Positions 63,355-64,000 of a stretch of 64,000 bases of DNA are shown in pieces (the first letter of the stretch is position 1; each line of letters begins with the position of its first letter). The notes under the pieces were generated by a model, which was not told where the DNA came from, made no database searches, and saw only the letters and a list, made by a program, of their open reading frames with translations. The DNA is from Actinomycetospora termitidis. GTDB lineage: Bacteria; Actinomycetota; Actinomycetes; Mycobacteriales; Pseudonocardiaceae. The stretch lies in contig NZ_JASVWF010000001.1 of assembly GCF_030286555.1 (NCBI RefSeq), positions 868,001-932,000 on the forward strand, in the 5' to 3' direction. The position numbers were made by a program, and so were the translations under genes.

Positions 63355-64000
63355 TCAGTCCAGCCCGAGCCGTGAGGCGATGACCTCGTCCATGATCTCA
63401 TTCGTCCCGCCGCCGATCCCGAGGATCCGGGCGTCGCGGTAGTGCCGCTCCACCTCGACGCCGTGCAGGTAGCCCGCGCCGCCGTGCAGCTGGACGGCCT
63501 CGTTCACCACCCAGTCGCACGCCTCGACGGCCTGGTTCTTGGCCATCGCGAGCTCGGTCACGACGTCCTCGCCGGCCTCCCAGCGCTCGAACACGTCCCG
63601 CACGTACACCCGGGCCACGGACGCGCGTCGCGCCATCTGCGCGATGCGGTGCCGGACGACCTGGCGGGTCGACAACGGCGCGCCGAACGTCTCGCGCTGC
63701 GTCGCCCACGCGATCGTCAACTCCACGCAGCGCTGGGCGGTCGCGTAGGCCTGCACGGCGAGGGAGAGCCGCTCGGAGCCGAAGCGCTCCATGATCTGGC
63801 GGAACCCGCTGCCCTCGGCGCCTACCAGGTTGGACGCCGGCACCCGCACCTCGTCCAGCGAGATCGTCGCGGTGTCCGAGCAGTGCCAGCCCATCTTGCG
63901 CAGCGCCGTGCGGTGCACCCCCGGCCGGTCGGTCTCGATCACCAGCAGCGAGATCCCGCGGTGGCCCGGGCCGCCGGTGCGCACCGCCGTCGTCACGAAG
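63355..64000 (-). CDS. Acyl-CoA dehydrogenase, C-terminal part (gene runs off the right edge)
   Basis: The last 214 residues of an acyl-CoA dehydrogenase. It has the middle domain end (LRKMGWHCSDTATISLDEVRVPASNLVG), the C-terminal four-helix domain (FRQIMERFGSERLSLAVQAYATAQRCVELTIAWATQRETFG) and QLHGGAGYLHGVEVERHYRDARILGIGGGTNEIM, the flavin- and substrate-binding end. The residue normally acting as base near this last block is within the GGGTNEI region in most members. It oxidises an acyl-CoA at the alpha-beta position. The substrate length is unknown. Confidence 0.93.
   Translation of the reverse strand, partial: FVTTAVRTGGPGHRGISLLVIETDRPGVHRTALRKMGWHCSDTATISLDEVRVPASNLVGAEGSGFRQIMERFGSERLSLAVQAYATAQRCVELTIAWATQRETFGAPLSTRQVVRHRIAQMARRASVARVYVRDVFERWEAGEDVVTELAMAKNQAVEACDWVVNEAVQLHGGAGYLHGVEVERHYRDARILGIGGGTNEIMDEVIASRLGLD

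Overview
The window is GC-rich throughout, has many GTG starts and 1- or 4-base stop/start overlaps, and carries actinobacterial families (DUF3040, DUF1707, DUF2505, ECF42-DGPF pair, HrpA with the long C-terminal region). It fits a chromosome of a Pseudonocardia-like or related actinobacterium; the genus is an inference. No tRNA, rRNA, CRISPR array, transposase or integrase was seen. 

Layout. (1) 1-2838, minus strand: end of an MFS gene, a spore-photoproduct-lyase-like radical SAM protein, a NERD-domain protein and a DUF2505 protein. (2) 2882-17685, minus strand: a tightly packed catabolic run. Read in the direction of transcription it is flavin/2Fe-2S reductase, Rieske oxygenase, meta-cleavage-type hydrolase, a 43-codon mini-ORF, a degenerate M20 protein, a MhpB-like class III extradiol dioxygenase, a second hydrolase, an LLM flavoprotein, an MmgE/PrpD protein, then a GMC oxidoreductase, the 2Fe-2S subunit of a molybdenum hydroxylase, a fused Mo/FAD subunit and a serine-less alpha/beta hydrolase. 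A divergent MHS-type transporter (17955) and a TetR regulator follow. (3) 20164-23323, minus strand: a second MhpB-like dioxygenase plus hydrolase pair with a cupin and an SDR. (4) 23430-28769: TetR plus aromatic FAD hydroxylase, monooxygenase-like ABM protein, IclR, cupin and a flavin-containing monooxygenase. (5) 28779-32319, plus strand: IclR regulator followed by the complete lower meta-cleavage set (2-keto-4-pentenoate hydratase, acetaldehyde dehydrogenase, 4-hydroxy-2-oxovalerate aldolase). Together (2)-(5) encode ring hydroxylation, meta cleavage, hydrolysis and conversion of 2-hydroxypenta-2,4-dienoate to pyruvate and acetyl-CoA. A molybdenum hydroxylase, a Rieske oxygenase and a MhpB/MhpC pair in one cluster recall the quinoline 'coumarin' route that passes through 2,3-dihydroxyphenylpropionate; the real substrate is unknown. 

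(6) 32347-33597 is dinB, followed by about 730 bases without a gene that hold repeats and palindromic sites. (7) 34329-47113, plus strand: an IclR-like regulator and a soluble di-iron monooxygenase cluster of the propane/tetrahydrofuran type (prmA, prmB, prmC, prmD) with its own GroEL-like chaperonin, Zn-alcohol dehydrogenase, amidohydrolase and DUF59 protein. The run continues without a break into two unknown genes, a bifunctional-nuclease-family gene and an NRAMP metal transporter. (8) 47258-50027: an AcoR-like activator with degenerate ATPase motifs and a second IclR-like regulator. A 17-bp site, TGTCTC-N5-GAGACA, occurs near three promoters of this region and is the best candidate for the control element of the monooxygenase. 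(9) 50193-64000: small membrane and hypothetical genes, an SPFH protein, an ECF42-type sigma factor with its DGPF partner, glutaminase, HrpA helicase, a frameshifted GNAT gene, O-acetylhomoserine sulfhydrylase, a CoA-binding protein and the end of an acyl-CoA dehydrogenase. A perfect hairpin repeat (core GAGCGAAGGGCCCC) recurs at 19.3 kb and 59.7 kb.
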